This document shows, piece after piece, positions 9,256 through 18,467 of a stretch of 64,000 nt of DNA. Each line of letters starts with the position of its first letter. The stretch's first letter is position 1. Source of the stretch: Wolbachia endosymbiont of Armadillidium arcangelii (GTDB taxonomy: Bacteria; Pseudomonadota; Alphaproteobacteria; Rickettsiales; Anaplasmataceae); assembly GCF_040207875.1 (NCBI RefSeq), contig NZ_CP157942.1, positions 682,001 through 746,000 of the forward strand, in the 5' to 3' direction. The notes beneath the pieces were generated by a model. It was not told where the DNA came from. It saw nothing but the letters and a program-made list of their open reading frames with translations, and ran no database searches. The translations under genes and the position numbers were made by a program.

Positions 9256-10408
9256 AACTTTTAGCATAAAGTATCAGCTCCTCTTTTGTTAAAGTGTAGG
9301 AGCTGTTTTCCCAGTGTTGTCTTAGCAATTCTAAACTCCTACCCAAACTTTTTCCTGGCTGGTGACCTATACTTATTAAATCATTGCCAGATAAAGGAAA
9401 TTTTGGAATATTGAATGTATTAGCAAATGAAATATATTCATCAACATTTGTTTCAGACTCAATACCACAAATCTTCATTAAATCACAATATAATTCTATA
9501 CCAAATAAAGATATGTATTTTTTTTGCTCTTTCTCTGAAAGCTCTGTTTTGATATTGCTCGATAGTAAAAATAATAGCTTTTTCTTTTGCTTATTTGAAA
9601 GACGTAAAAACTTGCTCACGTCTTCTCCAAGACTTCCGGCAGTCCTAAGAAGCAACGCTAATTTTACTAATGCATCAGCGCCGAGAAGAAGTTTTGAGAA
9701 TAAAATTTCACATTTTACTTCTTTTGGAATAATTTTTTGTAGAACATCAGATTTTTGCATGCTCTTAAGTGTTGGAACAGGATCATTGCACTCCAGCAAT
9801 TTAAATACTTCTTCTCTTATTCTCTCTCCAGAAAGATTTTGGATCATGTGTGAATATTTTTTGCATACATCTAATATTTCATCACTTAAATCTCCTATGC
9901 ATATTTTAGCGTGAAAACGAAATGCTCTTAAAATACGTAGATAGTCTTCTTTAATTCTATCTTCAGCGTTGCCTATAAAGTTTAACCTTCGCGCCTTCAA
10001 GTCCTGAGTGCCACCAAAGTAATCGTATATATGGCCATGCTTGTCTGCATAAAGAGCATTAAACGTAAAGTCGCGCCTTGAAGCATCAGCTTGCCAATCA
10101 TTGGTAAATTCTACCTTTGCATGCCTACCGTCACACTTTACATCATGCCTTAGTGTCGTAATTTCAAAAAACCTCTGATTTAAGATTGCAGTGATAGTTC
10201 CATGTTTTAAGCCAGTTGGAATAGTTTTTATATTACGGAGTTTTAACGCTTCAATTGCTTGATCAGGCAGAAGATTGGTAGTAAGGTCAATGTCGTGAAC
10301 GTCACGCTGCAAAATTGAATCTCTAACACACCCACCAACAAGCCTTGCCTCACCACCAAATTTCTCTATAGCATCAATAATTACACTAGTTTCGTGATCA
10401 ATTCGCAT
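9248..10408 (-). CDS. cca: CCA tRNA nucleotidyltransferase / poly(A) polymerase family
   Basis: A 386-aa protein with the class II nucleotidyltransferase head: L-V-G-G-C-V-R-D (residues 23-30), the D-I-D metal-binding pair (Asp39, Asp41), then R-R-D-F-T-F-N-A-L-Y and the E-D-x-x-R-I-L-R-A-x-R motif. It adds or repairs the 3' CCA end of tRNAs; in Rickettsiales a single such gene serves as CCA-adding enzyme, though a poly(A) polymerase cannot be excluded by sequence alone. It ends eight bases inside the end of the convergent disrupted gene. Confidence 0.93.
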   Translation of the reverse strand: MRIDHETSVIIDAIEKFGGEARLVGGCVRDSILQRDVHDIDLTTNLLPDQAIEALKLRNIKTIPTGLKHGTITAILNQRFFEITTLRHDVKCDGRHAKVEFTNDWQADASRRDFTFNALYADKHGHIYDYFGGTQDLKARRLNFIGNAEDRIKEDYLRILRAFRFHAKICIGDLSDEILDVCKKYSHMIQNLSGERIREEVFKLLECNDPVPTLKSMQKSDVLQKIIPKEVKCEILFSKLLLGADALVKLALLLRTAGSLGEDVSKFLRLSNKQKKKLLFLLSSNIKTELSEKEQKKYISLFGIELYCDLMKICGIESETNVDEYISFANTFNIPKFPLSGNDLISIGHQPGKSLGRSLELLRQHWENSSYTLTKEELILYAKSFI

Positions 10409-10539
10409 TTAGGTTATACACATTGAAGATCATGTTACACAAAATGCAAAATTTTTGCAAAAAGCCCCATATAAAAATATATAGGCAGGAGAGTGGTAAA
10501 ATAAGGTAGGCAAAGTAAAAGTAAGTCTACAACAAACCC

Positions 10540-10740
10540 AGTGTCCAGACACACAACTGTACGAACATTGTGGTTTGTAGGCAATTCGCGTAGCAAACGG
10601 TGTCATTCCAGTGCTTGACACTGGAATCCAGTTTTTTCATGATCATCAAAATGTTGTATTTTAACATAAAACGGCTACTTTTCTGCTTACCAACTTAATA
10701 AAATTCCTGGATCCCAGTGTCAAGCACTGGGATGACACCA
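10540..10740. repeat. Composite palindromic repeat downstream of OTU gene
   Basis: Arms at 10598-10630 and 10708-10740 are near-perfect complements; each contains the smaller palindrome CCAGTGCTTGACACTGG or its variant. Just before them is the second repeat motif, CACAACTGTACGAACATTG. The same units recur at about 33.4, 39.3, 40.8-41.3 and 44.7-45.2 kb. They look like Wolbachia palindromic repeat units that form long hairpins. Confidence 0.85.
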
Positions 10741-10846
10741 TTGTATCGTATAAAAACATCTAAGCTTAAGCATTAGATAGAAAAGTTTGAATAACACCAC
10801 TTTTACTTAAATCTTCACACATTAACCATGCTTCTGAATAGAGCTA

Positions 10847-11994
10847 TTATTTCACAAGTATTTGTTGCTGTTGACTAGATAGTCCTTGTATTTTTGCTTC
10901 TTCCATACTACAAGATGGACTCAAAAACTTCTGCTTCTCAGAGCGCTCTATGCGCTGCTTTATATCACTAACGCACTGCTCTATAACATCGTGAACTCTT
11001 CCTCCAAGATTTTCTCTCAATAATTCATCAAACCTCTTCTCAATTTCTACCCTCTCAGAGATATCCTTTGGAAGGTTACAATACTCTAAGATCTCATCTA
11101 TCTGAAGTTGTTTTGCTAATAGAAAGTCTTCTTGCTCTTGAACTTCCTTAGTTACAACCTTAGCTCTAGAGTAATGATTCCCCCCAAGATATATTGTTTC
11201 TCGCTCTTTACTACCCCATAACTTATCGTTTAATTTATAACTCTCACGATTACATACCTGATTTAGTTGTATCATTTCAGGATTTGGTTCAAACTTTTCT
11301 CTACCGCTAACTTCACAATGGACATTAATTTCAATGTTAGCTAAAGAAGCTAATACCTGAACTTCTTCAATGAAAGGAAAATAACTTTTACTTTCTATTG
11401 CTTCTAGATAAGCTCGGTAGAGCTCAGGCTCATTAAGAAATAAGCATGTAATAAAATCACTGTTATATTCGGCATTATAGTCATTTTCACCAATGCCATA
11501 AAGAGCTTCTGCATATTCACTTAGATTAGACATAGCCTGATCATGCGATATATTAAATTTGCTAACAGCTTTACTTACTAACCTCTTCACATTACCTTCA
11601 GCATTTTCAATTTTCCTATTTGTTTGCTCAACCAGCTCCTTTATTTTATCAGACTTGCCAGTTAAATCCCCTGGCTTATTAAAAAACATATTAAAAACCT
11701 TTTCTAGCTGATCTTTTAAAGGAGCTGGCATACTTGCATACCTAAAGATGTAAATCGACTTAAAAATTTGTGCCATTCCATTCTCATATCTTGCGCTCTT
11801 TCAGCCTTATATGAACCGGAGCTGTTATCACCAAACACTGCATGGAAAAAGCAGTTGCCATCACCCACAGTATCATATTTAACTACTTGGCTATTAGAAA
11901 GTTCTTCTTCTACATCACTCCCTGAAATCTTGCGCCTTTTTGCATCAACATCAAGAGGATTGTTTGGTAATTTTTGTTTCTCAGCTATAATCAT
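10847..11994 (-). pseudogene. OTU-type cysteine protease (deubiquitinase-like), frameshifted
   Basis: Two overlapping minus-strand frames make one protein of about 380 aa. The first (11716-11994) holds V-G-D-G-N-C-F-F-H-A, the OTU nucleophile loop (Asp45, Cys48). The second (10847-11776) continues the fold and holds G-G-N-H-Y-S-R-A, the expected catalytic His. A one-base shift between about 11716 and 11776 separates them. OTU proteases cleave ubiquitin chains, and since bacteria lack ubiquitin this would act on host protein. Either the gene is broken here, or a polymerase or ribosomal slip restores it. The C-terminal third is a charged helical region of unknown role. Confidence 0.75.
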
Positions 11995-12099
11995 AATTTT
12001 TACCTTACTTAAGCTATATACTAATAAAATTGTTAATAACTAATTAAGTATAGCAAAAATTTTTTAATTATGCAATAATTATAGTTTTATATAGTAAAT

Positions 12100-13194
12100 A
12101 TGAGCTTTAATTGTGGCATAGTTGGACTGCCAAATATAGGAAAATCAACCTTATTTAATGCGCTTACAGAGTCAAGTGCAGCGGAAGCTGCAAACTATCC
12201 TTTCTGTACAATCGAGCCAAATGTTGGCAAAGTGCCAATAAGAGATCAACGCTTAAAACAAATCGCCGCAATTGCTCACTCAGAGAAAATAATCTACAAT
12301 CAATTAGAAGTTGTGGATATTGCAGGCCTGGTAAAAGGTGCGAGCAAAGGTGAAGGGCTCGGAAATAAGTTTTTGAGTCATATCAGAGAAGTTGATGCTA
12401 TCGTTCATCTGCTCAGATGCTTTACAGACAACGACATTAGCCACGTGCACAATGAAATAGATCCAATATCAGATGCTGAAGTGGTGGAAATGGAATTAAT
12501 TCTAGCTGATATTGACAGTATAGAAAAAAGGCTACCACAACTTGAAAAAAAAGCAAAGCAAGGTGATAAAGAACTAAAGAAACAGCTTGAGTTGACTCAG
12601 GAAGTTTTAGCTACCTTAAAACTTGGTAAGCCTGCAAGAAGCTTGGAAAACGCGGATGACACTGAAATGAAGTCGCTTCAATTGCTGACAACAAAACCTG
12701 TTATGTACGTCTGTAATGTTGAAGATACGCATATCATAACTGGTAATGAACTATCTAAAAGGGTGGAAAAAATGGCAGAAGAAAATAAAAGCAAATTTTA
12801 TTGCATTTCAGCAAAACTTGAAGCAGATATTGCAAATCTTGGTAGCGAAGAAGAAAAACAGAGTTTTTTATCAGAATTTGGCTTACAAGAATCAGGACTT
12901 GATGGAGTAGCGCGTATTATGTATGAAGTGCTGAGTATGATAACTTTCTTTACTGTGGGCCCTAAAGAAGCACGTGCATGGCCAGTAAAAATAGGATCAA
13001 CAGCTGACAAAGCAGCAGGTGTAATTCACACTGATTTTGAAAAAGGCTTTATAAAAGCAGAAACGATAAGCTTTGCAGACTATATAAGATATGGAAGCGA
13101 ATCAGCCTGTAAAGATGCAGGCAAAATTCGCTTCGAAGGCAGAGACTATATAGTGCAAGATGGTGATATAATGCACTTTAGGTTTAATTTGTAA
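12100..13194 (+). CDS. ychF: Redox-regulated ATPase/GTPase YchF (Obg family)
   Basis: A 364-aa protein of normal family length. The P-loop G-L-P-N-I-G-K-S-T is at residues 9-17, the D-I-A-G-L-V switch follows, and the C-terminal TGS domain (F-F-T-V-G-P-K-E-A-R-A-W, ending D-G-D-I-M-H-F-R-F-N) is complete. YchF binds ribosomes and hydrolyses ATP in preference to GTP, with a role in stress adaptation. It stands alone, divergent from the OTU gene. Confidence 0.95.
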   Translation: MSFNCGIVGLPNIGKSTLFNALTESSAAEAANYPFCTIEPNVGKVPIRDQRLKQIAAIAHSEKIIYNQLEVVDIAGLVKGASKGEGLGNKFLSHIREVDAIVHLLRCFTDNDISHVHNEIDPISDAEVVEMELILADIDSIEKRLPQLEKKAKQGDKELKKQLELTQEVLATLKLGKPARSLENADDTEMKSLQLLTTKPVMYVCNVEDTHIITGNELSKRVEKMAEENKSKFYCISAKLEADIANLGSEEEKQSFLSEFGLQESGLDGVARIMYEVLSMITFFTVGPKEARAWPVKIGSTADKAAGVIHTDFEKGFIKAETISFADYIRYGSESACKDAGKIRFEGRDYIVQDGDIMHFRFNL

Positions 13195-13246
13195 TTAATA
13201 CACAAATCCTTAGCACCTTCCTGATGCAGCCCGTGAATTTTCATAA

Positions 13247-13332
13247 CTACACGGCATAATTGCAATCCCACTACTATAAATATAATCTATTATACCAGTT
13301 CCATCAAAGCCAGTCATATAATCTTGCAATAC
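13247..13332 (-). repeat. Inverted copy of a promoter-plus-leader segment
   Basis: Read on the minus strand, this 86-bp segment matches 15765-15850 with only a handful of differences, including TATAAT and the leader up to ATGCC. At 15780 the -35 is TTGACT; here it is ATGACT. The copy supplies the last codons and stop of the 13304-14077 gene. After its ATG only a 15-codon remnant (MPCSYENSR...) follows, so it is a degenerate duplicate of the 5' end of the 15840 gene. Confidence 0.8.
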
Positions 13333-14077
13333 GAAATTTTCTTATCTCTTCTTCATCTATCTCCTCTTCAGATAAGGGAGAGAAAGAGAATCGCCCTATC
13401 TTTACGTTATCAAGTTTACTTCCAGGGGTTTCATCACATCTCTTTATTATCTCTTCCTGCGATTGTACATCTTGTTTCAGATATTCTGCTAAAAACTCAT
13501 GTAAAGCTTTACCTTCTATAAGCACATCTTCGTTTTGCTCAGCTAATTTCAAAATTTCGTCTAATTCAACATCTTTATCATTAATAGTTGCCTTCCCAAT
13601 CTCAATTTTCCCAGAATTTACATTTAAACTAATAAAGCAGTTAACTTTCTCATTTTTTGCACCCCATCTAATTTCCAAGTTGCATATTGCATCTTCTTCA
13701 AAGCAGTAGTTTCTTTGTTGCTTTTCATTCTTTTCAATCGTTACGATTCTTTTACCATTACTGTGTATTTTTACTCTTTCTACCTCATTTTTATTCTTTT
13801 CCATCCTTTCAATTTTGTCAGTGAAAAGACGGCTGGTTTCTAAACTCTGTCCAGGTTTAATAATATTTATACTAAGATTATTATAATGATTAACAAAACG
13901 CCCTGCCTTTTCATCTGGCCAATAACATCCATCAAAGAAACCTATTAGATTATCTTCCCCTAGCAATTCTTTTGCATCATTCATCCCTTCATTAATTCGA
14001 AGAAGATACCTACCTAACCTATTTTCAAAATTCTTTTTCTGATCTTCATTAGTAAACTTCTTATCTAATATATTCAT
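13304..14077 (-). pseudogene. Hypothetical protein, second repeat module
   Basis: A 257-codon frame with no known domain. Its N-terminus (N-I-L-D-K-K-F-T-N-E-D-Q-K-K-N-F-E-N-R-L-G-R-Y) repeats a motif of the gene just upstream (N-I-L-D-N-K-L-P-D-L-K-K-Q-E-E-F-R-K-R-L). Reading six codons upstream in the same frame continues that similarity (I-L-S-K-Q-K-E-I), so this looks like the C-terminal half of one gene split by a frameshift. The final residues R-I-A-R-L-Y-D-W-L are encoded by the inverted repeat at 13247-13332, so the original end may be lost. Confidence 0.6.
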
Positions 14078-14094
14078 TATTTCTTTTTGCTTAC

Positions 14095-14664
14095 TTAATA
14101 TCGCATAGTTGAAAAGAAAATATCCTTTTTTCTTCGATAATAATTTGCTATTTTATCAAACGGATCTGCCGGACGGCCGCCATTATAATTTACAGAATCA
14201 TTAGAGTCTTCACATTTATTGCTCTCAAAATTGAACCTCAATTTTTCAAAATCTGATAATACTTCTTCTACATTATCTTTGAAAAACTCAAGTTTATCTT
14301 GAAGCTTTTCTCCATAACTCATCCCTTCTCTAATCCTAGAATGAATATACTCACCCAATCTCTTTCTAAACTCTTCTTGTTTTTTGAGATCAGGAAGCTT
14401 ATTATCTAATATATTGACTATTTTATTGTACTTATTTAACACTACATAGTCAAAAAGGCCCCTCTCTTTTTTATACTTCTCTGCTATTTTGTTAAAACAC
14501 TTATTATCATTATAATCTAATTTCTCAAAATCCCGGAGTACACTCTGCATTGCAGGATCAATTTGAGAATTTGTTTTAGGAGGTGGGGTAACTACGTTTT
14601 CTTTTCCTTTAGGAAGAAAATTATTGTTTTCCTCAGACTTATTGGTAAATAACCAACTAAACAT
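14095..14664 (-). pseudogene. Hypothetical protein, first repeat module
   Basis: A 189-codon frame beginning MFSWLF. Residues about 42-135 form one module (V-L-R-D-F-E-K-L ... N-I-L-D-N-K-L ... R-I-R-E-G-M). A second copy starts near residue 135 (V-L-S-D-F-E-K-L) and runs across the stop into the next frame, so the 14095 and 13304 frames together form a tandem-repeat protein of about 450 aa. Loss of frame near 14095-14100 separates them. No function is recognised. Confidence 0.6.
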
Positions 14665-14806
14665 TCCATACCTCTTATTATATTACTATATAAACTTAAC
14701 TATAACTTAATGCCAAATGTTGTAAAGCTAAAATTAATATGTAAACTCATTTTTTTATAGGACAGCTATAGATAGCTTCTACAAAAAATTTTCAATTAAT
14801 AAATGT

Positions 14807-15739
14807 TCAAGATATTGATTTTGTTTGTATTTTTATTACCTTACCAGGCAATATTATTAATGAATGAGTCAGACAAATATCTTGGCTAAATTTTACTCCA
14901 TCCACAAATTCTCCACTTGTTACTCCAGTTGCGATAAAAACTGATTCACCTCTTACCATATCTTTTATGGTGTAGATTTTTTCTGGGTCATGAATATTCA
15001 GACTTTTTGCTCTTTCTTTTAATTGATCCGTGTCAAATATTAATCTTCCCTCCATCTGTCCACCGATTGAACTTAGCGCTGCAGCTGCAAGCACTCCCTC
15101 TGGTGCTCCTCCTGTGCCAATGTACATATCGTGATTGCCATTTATTAGTGAAACTACGGCCGCAACATCACCATCATCTATTAGCTTAATTTTTGCTCCT
15201 AAATTCCTGATTTTTAGTATCAATTCATCATGCCTTTCACGATTAAGTATAGTTACTGTAAGATCATTTACTTTACATTTTTTTGCCTTGGCTAAATTGT
15301 CTAGATTCTTCTCAATGCTATTTTTTAGTGAGACTACACCCTCTGGAACTACTGCTATCTTTTCCATATAAACATCAGGTGCATGTAAAAAATTGCCTTT
15401 TTTCGTTGCAGCAAGAACGGACATTGCTCCTTGTTTATAATGAGCGCAAATCGTAGTGCCTTCAAGTGGATCAACTGCAATATCAATCTCAGGACCACTT
15501 CCTGTGCCAACTTTTTCTCCAATATATAGCATCGGTGCTTCGTCCCTCTCCCCCTCGCCTATCACAATCGTACCATTTATTTCCATGTAGTTTAGCACCT
15601 TCCGCATTGCATCAACTGCAACCTGATCGGCCTTTTTTTCATTCCCTAATCCTGCCAATTTATGTGCAGCAAGTGCTGCAGCTTCAGTCACTTTCACTAA
15701 CTTGTAGGCTAAATCTTCCATCATTTGCTCGAGAATCAT
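14807..15739 (-). CDS. glpX: Class II fructose-1,6-bisphosphatase
   Basis: A 310-aa GlpX-type enzyme with G-E-G-E-R-D-E-A-P-M-L, the metal-binding D-P-L-E-G-T-T, and G-T-G-G-A-P-E-G-V-L. It hydrolyses fructose 1,6-bisphosphate to fructose 6-phosphate, the committed gluconeogenic step. Neither the ATG at 15739 nor the ATGs at 15724 and 15721 has a strong ribosome-binding site, so the start is uncertain by five or six residues. It is divergent from the 15840 gene. Confidence 0.94.
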   Translation of the reverse strand: MILEQMMEDLAYKLVKVTEAAALAAHKLAGLGNEKKADQVAVDAMRKVLNYMEINGTIVIGEGERDEAPMLYIGEKVGTGSGPEIDIAVDPLEGTTICAHYKQGAMSVLAATKKGNFLHAPDVYMEKIAVVPEGVVSLKNSIEKNLDNLAKAKKCKVNDLTVTILNRERHDELILKIRNLGAKIKLIDDGDVAAVVSLINGNHDMYIGTGGAPEGVLAAAALSSIGGQMEGRLIFDTDQLKERAKSLNIHDPEKIYTIKDMVRGESVFIATGVTSGEFVDGVKFSQDICLTHSLIILPGKVIKIQTKSIS

Positions 15740-15779
15740 AAATCAATATATATCATGCCATTTGAGACTGCAAGATTAC

Positions 15780-15808
15780 TTGACTGACTTTGATGGAACT
15801 GGTATAAT
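15780..15808 (+). promoter_or_regulatory. Near-consensus sigma70 promoter
   Basis: TTGACT at 15780-15785, a 17-base spacer, and TATAAT at 15803-15808. Transcription would begin near 15815, giving a leader of about 25 bases before the ATG at 15840. This supports 15840 as the start and argues against the in-frame ATG at 15762, which would lie upstream of the promoter. Confidence 0.75.
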
Positions 15809-15839
15809 AAGTTATATTTATAGTAGTGGGATTGCAGTT

Positions 15840-17288
15840 ATGCCGTATAGTAATGATGATATTAGAGAGTTATATCCAAAGATATGTCAGAGTATAATGA
15901 ATAGCAATAAATACGGTTACAAAATTACCAGCCTTGAAGATTTGCAAAAAGAACCAAAGTGGAAGGAAGTTAATTTTCAAGATAAATGTGAAGGAGGCCA
16001 TTCATTAGGAGACTTACTTCTAAAATCTGCAGATGAAAATGATAACTCAAGCGTTAGTGGTTTTCTCCTCCAAAATGGGTTCAAGCTTCCTGAGCAAGAA
16101 CAAGTAGCTGCTGCAAACGAGGAAGAGGAGGAGAAAAACACACCTAATGTAGAAGAAGATAGAGCAGAACCTAGCAACAAAAATGAAGATGATCAATTTT
16201 CTACGTCATACAACAAGATAAGGAAAATTGTAGCTAGCAACCCTAACATAACTGCTCAGGAATTTGGTGAGAAGCTAAAACAAAGTGGGACAACAGATGC
16301 AAAGATTTATGATTTATTTATAGATATCCTCCGCCCAGGGAAAGATGATATTGTAAACGATCATGATACATTTCTCAAAACTATTGAATTGCTCGCTAAG
16401 TCAAACATTAAAATTGACATTGGAGATACTGCTTCTAAAACCGTATTGGATTACGCTGTGGTAGGTGAACAACTTGACGTTATAAAGATATTTTTGAATA
16501 GCGGTAAATTTGATCAAGAAAAAAAATCAAATGCTTTGTCTATCGCCATTAATGAAAGTAAAGTTCAAGAGTTTGAGGTATTTTTAGATTACATAGATCA
16601 TGCGAAAATACTAGATGCTCTTAATACAGCTCCTTGCAATGAAAAAACTGACATTATGAGGGTGCTATTGATAACAAGAGAGTTTTTTACTGAACAAGAA
16701 AAAGTTCAGGCTTTGAGTGACGCCATTATGGATGGTAATGTGCCAAGAGTTAAACTACTTTTAGATTATATGACAGGTATACCAGAAGATGGCATAAGAA
16801 ATCTTCTAGAAATAATTGAAGAGGAAAAATTATCACTTAGAGAAAAAGTTAAAATAGATTCTGAGTTTAAAGGAGATCCCAACAATTCTAATCATCGTAA
16901 ATACTACTCAAATATTGCAATAATTAAATTGCTTGAATCATCAATAGAGAAGAAAAACACACCTCATGTAGAGAAAGAGAACACAGGTACTGATCAAACT
17001 ACCAAGCCAAGCAATGAACAAGAAACTAAATATAAAGAAAGCACAAAGGATTTTTACACCTCATTAGCAAAAGATGTTGTTGGAGTTGTTATTACAGGAT
17101 TGTTTGTTGCTGCTGCTGTAATGGTTCCATCTGTAGCTGGTGCAGTAGTTTGTAGTGTTGCAGCTACCTTGATTGCAATAGTAACCGGATTGCATATAGC
17201 AAGTTCTACATTGCCAAGTTATAGAGAAATGAGAGAAAATAAGGTTGAATGTGTAAATTCAAACCTGTTAAGAATCTCTAGATCATGA
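15840..17288 (+). CDS. Hypothetical protein with ankyrin-like middle and membrane C-terminus
   Basis: From the ATG at 15840 the product is 482 aa (MPYSNDDIRELYPKICQ), preceded by GTGGG about nine bases upstream. The middle (about residues 165-340) has ankyrin-like helix pairs such as T-V-L-D-Y-A-V-V-G-E-Q-L-D-V-I-K-I-F-L, but the repeats are too divergent to call with confidence. Near residues 425-465 is a long hydrophobic hairpin (V-V-G-V-V-I-T-G-L-F-V-A-A-A-V, then a second stretch). Two similar T-P-(N/H)-V-E linker motifs bracket the central region. Probably a lineage-specific, possibly host-interacting membrane protein. Confidence 0.6.
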   Translation: MPYSNDDIRELYPKICQSIMNSNKYGYKITSLEDLQKEPKWKEVNFQDKCEGGHSLGDLLLKSADENDNSSVSGFLLQNGFKLPEQEQVAAANEEEEEKNTPNVEEDRAEPSNKNEDDQFSTSYNKIRKIVASNPNITAQEFGEKLKQSGTTDAKIYDLFIDILRPGKDDIVNDHDTFLKTIELLAKSNIKIDIGDTASKTVLDYAVVGEQLDVIKIFLNSGKFDQEKKSNALSIAINESKVQEFEVFLDYIDHAKILDALNTAPCNEKTDIMRVLLITREFFTEQEKVQALSDAIMDGNVPRVKLLLDYMTGIPEDGIRNLLEIIEEEKLSLREKVKIDSEFKGDPNNSNHRKYYSNIAIIKLLESSIEKKNTPHVEKENTGTDQTTKPSNEQETKYKESTKDFYTSLAKDVVGVVITGLFVAAAVMVPSVAGAVVCSVAATLIAIVTGLHIASSTLPSYREMRENKVECVNSNLLRISRS

Positions 17289-17334
17289 GGTAAAATAGGC
17301 ATAGATTAAGAATGAGGTATATCTATGCAAAACA

Positions 17335-17420
17335 AGTGATATAAATCGAGAGCAATTTGAAAAAATCAGGCCAATATTGGAGAGCAGCAGGAAGAAAACA
17401 AGACCAAGAAAAATGTGAGC
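17335..17420 (+). pseudogene. IS5-family transposase fragment
   Basis: An N-terminal stub (S-D-I-N-R-E-Q-F-E-K-I-R-P-I-L-E-S) typical of DUF4096-type IS5 transposases runs 28 codons to a stop. No other part of the element remains nearby. Confidence 0.6.
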
Positions 17421-17516
17421 TATATTTTTCAATAAAGAACTGTATTGACAAACAATTCCAGACTTAGTATATAGCTTTTGCTGACGTTAAGGAGAAATGA
17501 CACAGACTAAGTATAG

Positions 17517-18358
17517 TATTGCAAGACATCATTAGGAATAGGGAGGGTATGCCAGCGGCTGGCTACTTAATCAAGTTAGTACTAATCCAGTTGTAACTAA
17601 AAAAGAAATCGAAGACTGTGATGATTGTGCGCCGTAGAAACACAAGAAGTGTAGAAGCTGTGCAGTAGATGAGGGAAGGCCCCTCAAAGCCGGTTTGCAA
17701 GAGCAGGCTTTAAACAGCCATAAGCTGCTTTGGTAAGGTAGTGAGCGTTATGGAAAAGGCACAATTATGTGTCATGTATGAAATAGAGAGACGAACGCAA
17801 GTGAACCACTGATGAAGTGTCGAAAGTGTAGAGACGACGTCAAAACCAGGGGGTAGTCGTTAACCTGGGATAAACCTATCGGAAACTTGTTTACTGGGTA
17901 GGTGGCGTCCGGCATAAAAGTGGCGTGAATCTATTTTGGGCTATTGCGTGGAACTGCGAGAACCTGTCATTTCGATGATAAGGGAGAAATCCAAACTCTG
18001 AGGATGAGAGTACCGATGCGAAAAATAGGGGCGGATTAGCTCAAGAAGTTTCTGTAATGGAGATGGAGCGAAGGGATTTAGTTTAGTCATTTGTTAACCA
18101 GAAATGGGATGAGCAATTGATTAAAACAGAGTCCTTGATTATGCTATAATTAGTAGCAAGAGCCGAATAATGGGAGCTGTGTGAGTCGAGAGGTTCATCT
18201 GCGAGAGGCTAGCGGGGAAGTTCCGCCGGTCTACTCTCCAGTTTACTGCAAAAGTTGGTATTGAAACTGATAATAGGTATGGAGACAGGAATAAGATTGC
18301 TGCAGTTGTTACTCCTGAACAGTATAAGAATTCTGAAGCTGATTGGATGCCTTTTTGA
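17517..18358 (+). pseudogene. Broken gene split by a group II intron
   Basis: Upstream of the intron a frame reads G-G-Y-A-S-G-W-L-L-N-Q-V-S-T-N-P-V-V-T-K-K; downstream (from about 18242) another reads F-T-A-K-V-G-I-E-T-D-N-R-Y-G-D-R-N-K-I-A-A-V to a stop at 18358. Both look like real protein and would belong to one short gene, possibly of a phage DUF669-like type (weak resemblance). The two frames do not join in phase across the intron ends, so the gene is also frameshifted. Confidence 0.5.
17627..18234 (+). ncRNA. ORF-less group II intron remnant
   Basis: The 5' end GTGCGCC fits the group II consensus GTGYG, and the 3' end TCTAC matches the ends of the other introns in this window. The inside is GC-rich structured sequence, unlike the neighbourhood, with no reverse transcriptase frame. 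The domain V region at about 18180-18215 begins GGGAGCTGTGTGAGTCGAGA but its 3' strand lacks about seven bases, so splicing is unlikely. It belongs to the same family as the outer intron at 60.9-64 kb. Confidence 0.75.
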
Positions 18359-18467
18359 TCCTGCATAAAATATTTTTTTCATAATAAATTATTGAACAAC
18401 ATCTCTTATTATGAATAAATCACAAAAAGAGATGAAAACGTGACAGAATTGAAGAATATCAATTTAC

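Noticed and set aside
15762..15839. Earlier ATG for the 15840 gene
   Set aside because: It precedes the promoter at 15780-15808, so it could not be in that transcript, and this stretch is the repeated promoter segment.
18139..18366. 75-codon minus-strand frame
   Set aside because: It lies over the intron 3' domains and the downstream exon; structured RNA and the plus-strand exon explain the sequence better.
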